Assembly (NCBI RefSeq): GCF_000948415.1
Contig: NZ_JYII01000012.1
Coordinates: 794,755-858,754, forward strand
Direction: 5' to 3'
Length of the DNA: 64,000 nucleotides
Source of the DNA: Thalassospira sp. HJ
GTDB lineage: Bacteria > Pseudomonadota > Alphaproteobacteria > Rhodospirillales > Thalassospiraceae
The position numbers and the translations under genes are program-made. Shown here piece by piece: positions 43,257 to 52,257 of this stretch. Within the stretch, counting starts at the first letter, position 1; each line of letters starts with the position of its first letter. Under the pieces are notes generated by a model, which worked only from the letters and a program-made list of their open reading frames with translations, made no database searches and was not told the origin of the DNA.

Positions 43257-44750
43257 ATGGAACTTGTTTACGTATCAAGTGACGGGCAGGACCACTGGAT
43301 TGACGCAAAATTGCGTTCGACCCTGACCCTTGATCAGGCGATTGCGCAAAGCCAACCGGGTCAGATGATCCGTATGATTGCGGGCGACTATTGCTTTGCG
43401 AACCCGCTTCGCTTCCCGCGCAGTGGGACGGCAGATCAGCCGATCATTGTGCGCGGTGAACCTGATGCGGTGTTTGATGCCGGAAAACTCCCCGATCCAA
43501 CCGTTTCCGCCAGCAATCCGGGTCGTGACGGATACGCGGTTTTTCAGTTGATTGATGTTGCGCATATCCGCCTGGAACTGTTTACCATCAAGCGGGCCTG
43601 GCCAAGTGCAGTTTATATCGAAAACAGCCATGACCTGACGTTTCGCGATCTTGATATTGCCGAGGGCACCTATGCCTTTTACGCCAACGGCGAACAGACA
43701 TGGGGCATCTCGATCTCCGATTGCCGCTGGGTACAGGACCCGAATATCTGGCGTCAGATTCGCTGGGATGAAATTCACGACGGCAAGGATGAAGACGGCA
43801 ACGTTATCAAGGTCAAATATCGTTATCTGAACGGTGCCTTCTTTGGATCGGATGACATTATCGGCGATGTCGAGATCATCCGGAACGATATCTGTGACTG
43901 CTATAACGGCATTCGGATGGACGTTTCCAGTCACAATTTGGATGCACCAGTCGGTAGCTTTAACCGCGATGTCCGGATATTTGACAACCGGTTCAGATAT
44001 ATCCGCGACAATCCAGTTGAACCGGAAGCCACAGCGGTCGGTTGGTGGATCGGCCGCAACCGGTTTTACAATTGCCACAAGCTGTTTTCTCAGGACGGGG
44101 TACGCGGCGGGTTTTGGTATTATTTCGGCAATATCTGCTGGTTTGATAGCCGCCCGGGCCCGGAGGGCGATGAATATAACGGCGGAGCCGTTTTCAAACT
44201 GGGCAAGGGTGGTTCGGTTCCCCAGCCTGATTACGTTTCAAACTGTTTCCACAACAGCTTCTTCCTGCGCCAGAAATATATCAAGAAGGGGACAACGCGC
44301 GGGCTCACCAATGCGCGCAACGCGATTGAACATGCTGATCCCACCAAATTGCCCGAAGACCTGATGCCACTTGATCAGACCTTCTTTGGCCCGGCAGACA
44401 AGCTTGACTTGTCTTCTGATGGGTCGTTGCCGGTTCTGTTTAAAGGCGATCTCGTCAACCATCCGACATATCCGGATGTGTTTGATCCTTATAACGGTGT
44501 TTTGAGCGATCCACGGGCATCAAGCATTCCGCTATTTGAAGATGGGCTGGGTGGGCGTTTTGATCTTCGCCCGGAACATCGCGAGGGGTATTGCGAAAAG
44601 TTGCGCATTCCGATGCCAGATGGCAGCACATGGAAATGTGATCGCACATTCTGGCCCGGTGCCATCACAGACGGGGACATCTTTGCTGGCCCGGATTATG
44701 TGCCGGTTGATCTGGGTTACATTCGCGGTCTGCCGAGTTGTGATGACTAA
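43257..44750 (+). CDS. Right-handed beta-helix protein, function unknown
   Basis: 497 residues without signal peptide. Successive rungs of a parallel beta-helix are visible from ~80 to 330 (QPIIVRGEPDAVFDAG, AHIRLELFTIKRAWPSAVYIENSHDLTFRDLDI, GDVEIIRNDICDCYNGIRMD, RDVRIFDNRFRYIRDN), the fold used by polysaccharide lyases and epimerases. Opening sequence VYVSSDGQDHW and TLDQAIAQSQPGQMI resembles pectate-lyase-like proteins. No catalytic set can be named. GGAAGGCGGG just upstream selects ATG 43257. Divergent from the second nikK-like gene. Confidence 0.75.
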   Translation: MELVYVSSDGQDHWIDAKLRSTLTLDQAIAQSQPGQMIRMIAGDYCFANPLRFPRSGTADQPIIVRGEPDAVFDAGKLPDPTVSASNPGRDGYAVFQLIDVAHIRLELFTIKRAWPSAVYIENSHDLTFRDLDIAEGTYAFYANGEQTWGISISDCRWVQDPNIWRQIRWDEIHDGKDEDGNVIKVKYRYLNGAFFGSDDIIGDVEIIRNDICDCYNGIRMDVSSHNLDAPVGSFNRDVRIFDNRFRYIRDNPVEPEATAVGWWIGRNRFYNCHKLFSQDGVRGGFWYYFGNICWFDSRPGPEGDEYNGGAVFKLGKGGSVPQPDYVSNCFHNSFFLRQKYIKKGTTRGLTNARNAIEHADPTKLPEDLMPLDQTFFGPADKLDLSSDGSLPVLFKGDLVNHPTYPDVFDPYNGVLSDPRASSIPLFEDGLGGRFDLRPEHREGYCEKLRIPMPDGSTWKCDRTFWPGAITDGDIFAGPDYVPVDLGYIRGLPSCDD

Positions 44751-44790
44751 AGCGACGCCATCGTAACGCACCACACCCGCTGTTATGACC

Positions 44791-44804
44791 TTACGTATGC
44801 GTAA
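44791..44804. promoter_or_regulatory. Palindrome upstream of merR-type gene
   Basis: TTACG-TATG-CGTAA is a perfect 5-bp inverted repeat 66 bases before the regulator ATG. Palindromes of TTTACG...CGTAAA type are known for the LiuR-like MerR group, so autoregulation is plausible. Confidence 0.45.
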
Positions 44805-44870
44805 AGTTGTTGACTGGGCTGTCGGAATGTTGCGATGGTGACGCACCGCATTCAACAAACAAGAAAAACC

Positions 44871-45308
44871 ATGAACAACAAGCTTTATAGCATCACCGAG
44901 CTGGCCGAAGAATTTGATATCACGCCGCGTGCAATCCGGTTTTATGAAACCAAAAACCTGTTGGCACCGCAGCGTGCCGGGGCAACACGCGTTTATAATT
45001 ACCGTGATCGGGCGCGGCTGATGCTGGTCCTGCGCGGCAAACGTCTTGGCTTCTCGCTTGAGGATATCAAGGAATATATCGACCTTTACGACGCCGATCG
45101 CAGCCGGACAGAACAGCTCGCGCACCTGATGCTGGTCGGGCGCCGTCGGATCGAGGAGCTTGAACAGCAGCTTGAAGACGTGCAGACCACCTTGCGGGAA
45201 CTACGCGCGATCGAGAATGAAGCGATTGATTCGCTGCGTGAAAAGGGGATTGACCCCGAAAAGGCCGTTTCCGATATCAAGGCCAAGCTGGTCGCAGAAA
45301 CCGCCTAG
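44871..45308 (+). CDS. MerR-family regulator (LiuR-like group)
   Basis: 145 residues. N-terminal MerR winged helix (LYSITELAEEFDITPRAIRFYETKNLL, RVYNYRDRARLMLVLRGKRLGFSLEDI) and a C-terminal coiled coil (RRRIEELEQQLEDVQTTLRELRAIE). No cysteines in the metal-sensing position, so not a CueR/MerR-type metal sensor despite nearby metal genes. The group controls branched-chain amino acid or fatty acid catabolism in other proteobacteria. Weak ribosome-binding site. Confidence 0.86.
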   Translation: MNNKLYSITELAEEFDITPRAIRFYETKNLLAPQRAGATRVYNYRDRARLMLVLRGKRLGFSLEDIKEYIDLYDADRSRTEQLAHLMLVGRRRIEELEQQLEDVQTTLRELRAIENEAIDSLREKGIDPEKAVSDIKAKLVAETA

Positions 45309-45336
45309 ACTTCAAAGACAGACCCGTCAGAATGCA

Positions 45337-45363
45337 AAAAGCCCGGCGATATGCCGGGCTTTT
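45337..45363. terminator. Bidirectional terminator, merR-type gene / Pat-like gene
   Basis: 11-bp stem AAAAGCCCGGC / GCCGGGCTTTT (45337-45347, 45353-45363), five-base loop. Confidence 0.92.
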
Positions 45364-45387
45364 GTTGTCTGACGGTGATGACGCGGT

Positions 45388-48078
45388 CTATTCCAGATCA
45401 CGCTGCAAGGGCAGGGTGACTTCGAATACATCCTCATCAGCGATGAACTTCCGGCTGAAGCCAAGGCTTTCGCACAGCGTTAGCATCCGACGGTTGTTCG
45501 GCAGAACCTGACCAATAAAGGTCTCGGTGCCTTTGCGACGGCAGAATTCGATCATTTTTTCCATCAGGATACGGCCAAGACCGCGACCCTTGATGTCCGA
45601 ACGCACCATGATGGCGTATTCAGCCTTCTCGTTGTTTGGATCAATCACGACCTGAACAATGCCGTGGAATTCGACTTCTTCGTCCCCATTCATGAGAATG
45701 GCGAGGAACGCCATGTCGCGGTCGTAATCAAGTTGCGTCTGACGGGCCATTTCCGAATGCGGCAATTCACGAACGGAACCAAAGAAGCGGAAATGGATGT
45801 CTTCGGGCGTCAGGCGTGACATGAACTCGTAGTGGGCCGGCTCATCTTCCGGTTTGATCGGACGCAGCAGATAGGTCGTGCCATCATCCATCACCACTTT
45901 TTCTTTCAGGTGGCGCGGGTACGGATGAATGGCCAGACGGTTTTCATCGCTGATCACCTTCGGCGTTACCTTGATGCGGGCATCAAGGGCAATCACGCCT
46001 TCGCGGTCGGCCAGAAGTGGGTTCATATCAAGTTCAAGAACTTCGCCAAGCTGCACAACCAGCTGCGACAGGCGCACCAGTGTCATGTAAAGCTCTTCAA
46101 GGTTGACCGCCGGTACATCGCGGTATCCTTGCAGAAGTTTATGAATGCGTGTGCCTTCGACCAGTTCGCGGGCCAGCTTCATGTTAAGCGGCGGCAGGGC
46201 CATGGCACGGTCGCGGACAACCTCGACCTCGACACCGCCATGGCCGAACAGAATGACCGGGCCAAAGATCGGGTCTGTGGTCATGCCGACGATCAGTTCA
46301 CGTGCGCCGGCGCGTTTGACCATTTCCTGTACGGTAAAGCCGCGCAGGCGGGCTTCCGGGAACTTTTCACGGATGATGCGTTGCATCTTCTCGGCCGCAG
46401 CCCGGACTTCTTCACCGTTTTCAAGGTTCAGGATCACGCCACCGACATCGGATTTGTGGCTGATGTCATCAGACAGGATCTTGAGTGCCACCGGACGGCC
46501 GATCTTTTCGGCCTTGGTCACTGCATCCTGCACATCAAGGGCGGCAAAGGTCTTGACCGTGTTGATGCCAAAGCATTCAAGAACCGATTTCGCTTCCGGT
46601 TCGGTCAGCATGTGGCGGCCGACATGGATGGCCGAATGAATGATGCTGCGCGCCTTGTCGATATCCGGGGTGAAATCGTGCGGTACCGATGGCGGTGTTT
46701 CCATCAACAGATCTTGCAGCTTGCGGAAATTGACCATGTGCTGGAAAGCTGCAACCGCGTTTTCCGGCGTACGATATGTCGGAATACCTGCGGCATAGAA
46801 CATGTTGCGGGCTTCGGCCACGGTGGCTTCACCAACCCAGTTGGTCAGGATGTTCTTTTTGCTGCCCTTGATGGTGTCAATCACGCCTTGCGCGACTTCA
46901 ACCGGATCGGTAATCGCAGTCGGGGCATGCATGACCAGCAGGCTGTCGATGTTTTTGTCTTTCAGGACCGCATCAATGGTCTTGGCATAGCGTTCACCCG
47001 GTGCATCACCAATGATGTCGACCGGATTGGCATGCGACCAGGTCGGCGGAAGGACTTCGTCCAGTGCTGCGATGGTTTCGTCTTCAAGGTGTGCCAATTG
47101 GCCCTGACGTTCGATCAGGGCATCAACCGCCAAAACACCAATCCCGCCGCCATTGGTCACGATGCCAAGCTTGTCACCACGGAACGGCCGCATGCGCGAC
47201 AGCGTTTCGGCGGCCGAAAACATTTCACTGACGGTATACACGCGTAGAACACCGGCCCGTTTGATCGCGGCGTCAAAGACATCATCGGCCCCGGCAAGGG
47301 CGCCAGTATGCGAAGCTGCCGCTGCGGCACCCTCGGCAAAGCGACCGGACTTGATGCACAGGATCGGCTTGTTGCGTGACGCAGCACGGGCGGCAGAGAT
47401 GAAGCTTCTGCGTTCGTGGATCGACTCAATATAAAGCATGATCGCGCGGGTATCAGGATCGGACCCGAGATAGTCGATCACATCGCCGAAATCGACGTCA
47501 TCGCATTCACCCAGCGAAATGAAGTGCGAAAACCCGATTCCGCGTGCAGCAGCCCAGTCAAGAACAGCGGTGCATAGCGCGCCGGACTGAGAAACAAACG
47601 CAATCTTGCCAGGCCCGATGCTTTGATGACTGAAGCTGGCATTAAGGCCAATGCCCGGCACCATCAGACCCAGACAGTTCGGGCCAAGCAGGCGGATCTT
47701 TTTCGAGGCCGCAATATCAAGCATCGCCTGTTTAACATTGCGTTCTTCGTCATATTGTTCGGCACTAAGGCCCGCGGTCAGAACGATCGCGGCAAGGCAT
47801 CCTTTTTCCGCCAGACATTCCATGACCGGGACAACGCCCTTGGGCGGCACACAGATCACGGCAAGTTCCGGAACCACCGGAAGGCTGTTGACGTCCGGAT
47901 AGGCCAAAACGCCGCCAATCGACTGACTGCGCGGGTTCACCGGCATGATCGGGCCATCAAATCCACCTGCCAGCAGGTTTTTCATCAGGACACAGCCAAC
48001 AGAATGCGGGCGATTGGACGCGCCAATCACGGCTACCGATTTCGGTTTAAAGAGATGATCGAGGTTGATTGTACTCAT
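45388..48078 (-). CDS. Pat-like protein acetyltransferase: NDP-forming acyl-CoA synthetase fused to GNAT
   Basis: 896 residues. Residues 1-~470 are CoA-binding and ligase domains of ADP-forming acyl-CoA synthetases (HLFKPKSVAVIGASNRPHSVG, GPNCLGLMVPG, FVSQSGALCTAVLDWA). ~480-700 is an ATP-grasp domain (LTEPEAKSVLECFGI, GRPVALKILSDDISHKSDVGGV). The last ~165 are a GNAT domain (LLRPIKPEDEPAHYEF, RSDIKGRGLGRILMEKMI). This is the domain order of Pat/YfiQ lysine acetyltransferases that regulate acetyl-CoA synthetase. The His of SHTGALAG, which is phosphorylated in true ADP-forming synthetases, is present. The frame opens at 48126, but MSTINLDHLF is the likely start. Confidence 0.88.
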   Translation of the reverse strand: MSTINLDHLFKPKSVAVIGASNRPHSVGCVLMKNLLAGGFDGPIMPVNPRSQSIGGVLAYPDVNSLPVVPELAVICVPPKGVVPVMECLAEKGCLAAIVLTAGLSAEQYDEERNVKQAMLDIAASKKIRLLGPNCLGLMVPGIGLNASFSHQSIGPGKIAFVSQSGALCTAVLDWAAARGIGFSHFISLGECDDVDFGDVIDYLGSDPDTRAIMLYIESIHERRSFISAARAASRNKPILCIKSGRFAEGAAAAASHTGALAGADDVFDAAIKRAGVLRVYTVSEMFSAAETLSRMRPFRGDKLGIVTNGGGIGVLAVDALIERQGQLAHLEDETIAALDEVLPPTWSHANPVDIIGDAPGERYAKTIDAVLKDKNIDSLLVMHAPTAITDPVEVAQGVIDTIKGSKKNILTNWVGEATVAEARNMFYAAGIPTYRTPENAVAAFQHMVNFRKLQDLLMETPPSVPHDFTPDIDKARSIIHSAIHVGRHMLTEPEAKSVLECFGINTVKTFAALDVQDAVTKAEKIGRPVALKILSDDISHKSDVGGVILNLENGEEVRAAAEKMQRIIREKFPEARLRGFTVQEMVKRAGARELIVGMTTDPIFGPVILFGHGGVEVEVVRDRAMALPPLNMKLARELVEGTRIHKLLQGYRDVPAVNLEELYMTLVRLSQLVVQLGEVLELDMNPLLADREGVIALDARIKVTPKVISDENRLAIHPYPRHLKEKVVMDDGTTYLLRPIKPEDEPAHYEFMSRLTPEDIHFRFFGSVRELPHSEMARQTQLDYDRDMAFLAILMNGDEEVEFHGIVQVVIDPNNEKAEYAIMVRSDIKGRGLGRILMEKMIEFCRRKGTETFIGQVLPNNRRMLTLCESLGFSRKFIADEDVFEVTLPLQRDLE

Positions 48079-48233
48079 CGCCAAATTGCGCCTTGTCCTG
48101 TGTGGGCGGGGCCGGGGTTTGGCCAATTCGCCCTATATGGTGATGCATGCGCCGGTTTGTCAGCACAGCATTCATGATGCAGTGCGGTATTTTAGAGCGA
48201 TGCCAATTATATTGATTTGTTGTGCATCAATAA

Positions 48234-48267
48234 AGCACTGCCACCACGAAGTTTTTATGGCAGTGCT
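48234..48267 (-). terminator. Stem-loop after the small His-tail gene
   Basis: 10-bp arms AGCACTGCCA / TGGCAGTGCT (48234-48243, 48258-48267) with a 14-base loop. Leftward it is followed by TTATTG. Terminator-like, between the small gene at 48.3-48.6 kb and the Pat-like gene. Confidence 0.55.
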
Positions 48268-48316
48268 ATGCGGCAAAATTTGGGGATAGTTGGCAGAACC
48301 GGGCAGGCGGCCTTGA

Positions 48317-48634
48317 TCAGTGGACGTGCCCGTGATGGCCTTCCTCGTCAAAGCGCTCCGATTCCTCGAGCCAGGCTTCAACCTCGGACTGGGATGACAT
48401 GGCCAGCGCAATTTCAAGATCACCCTTCACATGGGCAAGGCTGTCAAACATCGGACACCAGCCAAAGGCCTGAATGCGCGGATCTGTGTTTGATGAAATC
48501 GTAAACAGTTCACCGTCAATCGGATGGACCATCCCATGAATGGCGCCGCTGTCACCAACAATCAGCCAGCCAAGGGTGGATCCGGACAGGGTGGCGAGTT
48601 CGACTTCGCGCAGTTCGATCTTGACGGTTTTCAT
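48317..48634 (-). CDS. Hypothetical protein with short His-rich end
   Basis: 105 residues, not recognised. A compact beta-rich body (MKTVKIELREVELATLSGST, GWLIVGDSGAIHGMVHPIDG) is followed by an acidic helix and the C-terminal EEGHHGHVH. Soluble, no signal peptide. The His cluster could bind metal but is too short to conclude. Lies between two stem-loops, so probably monocistronic. Confidence 0.68.
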   Translation of the reverse strand: MKTVKIELREVELATLSGSTLGWLIVGDSGAIHGMVHPIDGELFTISSNTDPRIQAFGWCPMFDSLAHVKGDLEIALAMSSQSEVEAWLEESERFDEEGHHGHVH

Positions 48635-48667
48635 GGCGCAAACATCCGTTATCTGACGTTCAAAAGC

Positions 48668-48700
48668 AAAAGGGACCGAACATCACGTTCGGTCCCTTTT
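48668..48700 (-). terminator. Terminator after tRNA-Asn (copy 1)
   Basis: Perfect 14-bp stem AAAAGGGACCGAAC / GTTCGGTCCCTTTT (48668-48681, 48687-48700), five-base loop. It lies four bases after the tRNA 3' end in the leftward direction. Confidence 0.9.
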
Positions 48701-48704
48701 TAAT

Positions 48705-48780
48705 TGGCTCCGGCAGCAGGACTCGAACCTGCGACCCAATGATTAACAGTCATTTGCTCTACCAACTGAGCTATGCCGGA
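48705..48780 (-). tRNA. tRNA-Asn (anticodon GTT), copy 1
   Basis: 76 bases including encoded CCA. Acceptor TCCGGCA / TGCCGGA, D-arm TAGCTCAGTTGGTAGAGCA, anticodon loop CTGTTAATC with GTT, T-arm GCAGGTTCGAGTCCTGC. Identical to the copy 292 bases to the right. Confidence 0.97.
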
Positions 48781-49042
48781 TCAGGCGTTGCGCGTCTTCC
48801 GATGCGCGTGGCAGGTGTATAATCAAACAGTCCGAAGGCCGCAAGACCTTTTTTGCGAAAATCCGGCCAAAATCGCGTCTTTTTTCAACATGGTCACCTC
48901 CTGCTATCGACAGGCGGAATAGTGCCCTGGGGCATTTTCCAAATGGTTGAATTTCACTACGGTTAACACGTTGCCATTGATGACCGGGGAGGGCTGCACG
49001 CACTGTTGAATGTGTGGGAATAAAATTCTGCCCCAAAAGCAA

Positions 49043-49071
49043 AAACCCCCGGAACTGAGTTCCAGGGGTTT
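49043..49071 (-). terminator. Terminator after tRNA-Asn (copy 2)
   Basis: AAACCCC / GGGGTTT outer pairing and GGAAC / GTTCC inner pairing around TGA, with one unpaired base each side. Leftward it ends in TTTTTGC. It separates the two tRNA-Asn genes; the ~260 bases between it and copy 1 hold no gene. Confidence 0.75.
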
Positions 49072-49072
49072 A

Positions 49073-49148
49073 TGGCTCCGGCAGCAGGACTCGAACCTGC
49101 GACCCAATGATTAACAGTCATTTGCTCTACCAACTGAGCTATGCCGGA
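49073..49148 (-). tRNA. tRNA-Asn (anticodon GTT), copy 2
   Basis: Identical 76-base gene with encoded CCA, four bases after tRNA-Cys in the leftward transcript. Probably processed from a common Cys-Asn precursor. Confidence 0.97.
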
Positions 49149-49152
49149 TCAG

Positions 49153-49226
49153 TGGAGGCGCGAGCCGGAATCGAACCGGCGTGCAAGGATTTGCAGTCCT
49201 CTGCGTAACCACTCCGCCATCGCGCC
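49153..49226 (-). tRNA. tRNA-Cys (anticodon GCA)
   Basis: 74 bases including encoded CCA. Acceptor GGCGCGA / TCGCGCC with the U73 discriminator typical of tRNA-Cys, anticodon loop CTGCAAA with GCA, T-arm GCCGGTTCGATTCCGGC. Confidence 0.97.
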
Positions 49227-49331
49227 TTCGCGTTGGCTGGAGCGGTGTATAGCCTCAACAAACATAGCCCGTCAAGCACCCAATTTTACATTTTTCCGAA
49301 GGCCCGAAGATTAGGCGCATGAAAAAGAAAA

Positions 49332-49360
49332 AACCGTCCGGGAAATTCTCCCGGACGGTT
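49332..49360 (-). terminator. Intrinsic terminator after PAS-MCP-PilZ gene
   Basis: Perfect 12-bp stem AACCGTCCGGGA / TCCCGGACGGTT (49332-49343, 49349-49360). Leftward it continues into TTTTCTTTTTC. Confidence 0.92.
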
Positions 49361-49403
49361 GTAATGGCTTAGACGTTTTGGCTGTCGATGGTCGCCAAAT
49401 GAG

Positions 49404-51845
49404 TTAAGTGCTCGTTTTACCAAAGCGTTTTTCAAGCCAAAGTTTCAAGCGTTCCTCACGGATATTACTTGGCGCGAAATCGAGGTTGGCGATGGTATCA
49501 AGAGCGTGCTCGACCTCGAACGGGATGGTCGTGTTTGGCCCTTCAATGGTAATTTCACCCTTGACGCCCTTGGCCACTGGCTCGTTGAGTGAAACCTTGG
49601 TCCCACCGGCTGAAATGTCGATGGTCTGACCGCGGATCGATTTCCCGCCAACTTTTACCGTCACTGCAAGCTGTGCATCAAAACGTGGGTCTTTGCGGCG
49701 GTTGACCTCCGGAGTTGCCGTGCGAACGATTCTAACAAGGCTGGTGCGCAGTTCAGCGATGCTTGCATCGACTTCTTCGGCGATCCGGTTCATGTCGGCC
49801 GCGCGGGTAAGGTTGTCTTGTGCTTCGGATGCAACATGACCAATCTTTTCGGTCACTTCGTTGGATGCTTCGGCCGTCTGGACAACGTTACGGGCAATTT
49901 CCTGTGTCGCGTCATCCTGTTGACGGACATTGACCGCAACGTTTGAGGCAACCTCGTCAACCTTGCGGATGCTTGCTGTCATTTGCTGCACGGTGGAAAC
50001 CACCGAGCCGGTAACATTCTGGATTTCTCCAAGCTGACGGGTGATTTCCTCGGTCGATTTTGCGGTCTGGTTGGCAAGGTTTTTAACCTCCTGCGCAACC
50101 ACGGCAAAGCCTTTGCCCGCATCGCCGGCACGGGCCGCTTCAATGGTGGCGTTCAGGGCCAGAAGGTTGGTCTGGGCTGCGATGTCGCCGATAAGTTCTG
50201 CGACTTCACCAATGCGATCAACGCTATCCTTAAGCGACGTCACAGTCTGTTCGGCACTCTGGCCAGCCTGATTGGCTTCTGCTGTCAGGGTCGTTGCTTC
50301 CTCGATCTGGCGGCTGATTTCGCGGATCGATGCGGCCAGTTCTTCGGATGCGCCGGATACGGTTTCGGCGTTTGCCAAGGCTTCGTGGGCGGCAGCCGCA
50401 ACACTTTCAGAGTTCTCCGACACACGTTCGGACGATCCGGCCATGTCACCAGCCGCTTCGTTCAGGCGACGCGTCTGATCAATGATCGACTGAACAACCT
50501 TTTGCAGTTCTTTCTCGACAGTTTCGGCCAGTCCACGCAAGGCGCCGATACGCTGGGTATTAGCCTTGGCTTCGTTTTCATCACGTTCCAGACGGTTATA
50601 GGCCAGTTTCGCATGCAGGGCGCGAAGCTGCTGGGTCAGGGGCTTGAAGTCCGGCATTTTGGGAAGTGGGATTAGGTAGGCAGAATCATTTCGTGCCATC
50701 GCTTCAAAGTGATTGCCCATTTCATCAAGCGGGCGGCGGAACTTGCGGATCAATAGGACCCCGTAGGCCAATGTCAGAACCGCGGCAGCAAGAAGGATTG
50801 CAGCTGTAACCGTGGCAGCAATGTAGAACGCGCTACGGGCATTGGTGACTTGATCCCCGACAATCGCGTTTTGAACGACCGAAAGGTTGCCGATCTGTTC
50901 GGTTAAGGGATCGATCGTCTGATAGAGTTCGTCCTTTACCAAGGCATCAAGTGCAGATGTATCTTTGGCTGCAAATATAGCACGCAGCCGGCCGATCAAC
51001 TCGTCTGCTGGAGGGATAAGATCCTGCACTTTCTGGATTATATCGGCTTCTTCTGGATCGATGTCGCGCGCAAAATATATTTCGAGGTTCTCTTTGATGC
51101 GTTTTTCCGCAAGGTCAATGCTATCGATACCCTCTTGCCAAGTGAAGTTGCCATTACGCACCTTATGCGATGCATCAACGACAAAGACGGCATAATCATC
51201 GGACACCTGCTTGAGAAGGTTTAGCGGTTTGACCCGGTTTTCATAAACACTCTCTAGTGCTTTCTCAGTCTGAAACTCACTATATAGCGCGTAGCCACCA
51301 ATCAGAAACATGAGGGCGAGCAGTGTGCCGAACGCAAGCGCGAGAGATCCCTTGATGCTGGCAAAGAAGCCCTTGATCTTGGAAATTGCACTAGTGTCAA
51401 TGATCTCACCAAACTCAAGACCTATATCTTTCGCTTCACCCTTGCGAATGTCAGCATAAACTCTCTCAGCGTGTTTCTTTTCTGCCGCTGTTGGTTTGGT
51501 TCGGATTGAGATGTAGCCAGTAACCTCGCCGTCTTCGATTGTCGGTGTTACATTCGCTCGGACCCAGTAATGGTCGCCATTTTTGGCTCGGTTCTTAACA
51601 AGTCCTTGCCAAGGCACACCGCTTTTAATGGTCTGCCATAAATTGGCAAAGGCTTCCTTCGGCATATCTGGATGACGCACCAGATTGTGCGGAGAGCCGA
51701 CTAACTCCTCATCGCTAAAGCCGCTAATATCGACGAAGGCTTTATTCGAAAACTCGATACGTCCCCCAGTGTCCGTTTTCGAGACAAGGATATCCTTGTC
51801 GTCCATTTCAACTTCGCGATTGGTGACAGGACCATTATCACGCAT
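49404..51845 (-). CDS. Methyl-accepting chemotaxis protein: PAS - 4HB sensor - MCP - PilZ
   Basis: 813 residues. Aer-type PAS near the N-terminus (~15-120: [48 protein letters not shown]). Two membrane helices (~165-190, ~340-365) enclose a helical periplasmic sensor. The MCP hairpin has the tip [22 protein letters not shown]-terminal PilZ domain (~715-813) carries R716-x3-R720 (RRKDPR) and DISAGG (743-748), the c-di-GMP-binding set. It probably couples energy/redox taxis and c-di-GMP to the flagellar array. AGGGGA nine bases upstream supports the ATG. Confidence 0.9.
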   Translation of the reverse strand: MRDNGPVTNREVEMDDKDILVSKTDTGGRIEFSNKAFVDISGFSDEELVGSPHNLVRHPDMPKEAFANLWQTIKSGVPWQGLVKNRAKNGDHYWVRANVTPTIEDGEVTGYISIRTKPTAAEKKHAERVYADIRKGEAKDIGLEFGEIIDTSAISKIKGFFASIKGSLALAFGTLLALMFLIGGYALYSEFQTEKALESVYENRVKPLNLLKQVSDDYAVFVVDASHKVRNGNFTWQEGIDSIDLAEKRIKENLEIYFARDIDPEEADIIQKVQDLIPPADELIGRLRAIFAAKDTSALDALVKDELYQTIDPLTEQIGNLSVVQNAIVGDQVTNARSAFYIAATVTAAILLAAAVLTLAYGVLLIRKFRRPLDEMGNHFEAMARNDSAYLIPLPKMPDFKPLTQQLRALHAKLAYNRLERDENEAKANTQRIGALRGLAETVEKELQKVVQSIIDQTRRLNEAAGDMAGSSERVSENSESVAAAAHEALANAETVSGASEELAASIREISRQIEEATTLTAEANQAGQSAEQTVTSLKDSVDRIGEVAELIGDIAAQTNLLALNATIEAARAGDAGKGFAVVAQEVKNLANQTAKSTEEITRQLGEIQNVTGSVVSTVQQMTASIRKVDEVASNVAVNVRQQDDATQEIARNVVQTAEASNEVTEKIGHVASEAQDNLTRAADMNRIAEEVDASIAELRTSLVRIVRTATPEVNRRKDPRFDAQLAVTVKVGGKSIRGQTIDISAGGTKVSLNEPVAKGVKGEITIEGPNTTIPFEVEHALDTIANLDFAPSNIREERLKLWLEKRFGKTST

Positions 51846-52257
51846 GACAGGTGTTCCCCTAAATTGTATCGTATTGCGTCAAATCGTGGTGCATGGACGC
51901 CAAGCAAGAAGGCAAAGCGTTTTATTCAAGTGATGCTTGTGTTTAGATTGTGAATATATACATAGGTATAGTCTCGTATTGTGGTCGTATAAAATGCTTT
52001 TTGTTGTAAGTTCTAACTCCCTGATTTTGACAAAGTTGTCATTGATCTGCTGCAAACCGGGTGAAATTGCTTCGTCGCGACATCGCGCGCAGGTCAAAAG
52101 AACAGAAAATCCACGCTCAAAGAGGGGTTTGCGCTTGATCCGTGGTTGTCAGGTGCTTAAGTGCCAACTATAAACAGGGCAATTGCCGTAGCCGTCTTTG
52201 GGGACAACTAAGGGGACTGCGGTCTGTTTCTCGCGAGAATTTTCAGGTCAGATAATC
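51846..52257. promoter_or_regulatory. Divergent region between MCP-PilZ gene and pcm-like gene
   Basis: 412 bases without a gene. Left part is AT-rich and must hold the receptor promoter. A perfect palindrome TGACAA-AG-TTGTCA (52028-52041) lies near the centre. No recognised sigma-28 site or riboswitch was found. Confidence 0.4.

Noticed and set aside
44871..45308. MerR gene as metal sensor for the neighbouring Co/Ni genes
   Set aside because: It has no cysteine or metal-binding tail and belongs by sequence to the catabolic LiuR-like group.
45832..47247. A 471-codon rightward open frame
   Set aside because: Antisense shadow of the Pat-like gene, His/Arg-rich composition typical of such frames.
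48705..49148. Identical 76-base repeats as a mobile-element or attachment site
   Set aside because: They are two complete tRNA-Asn genes with their own terminators and only ~290 bases between, holding no integrase or element.
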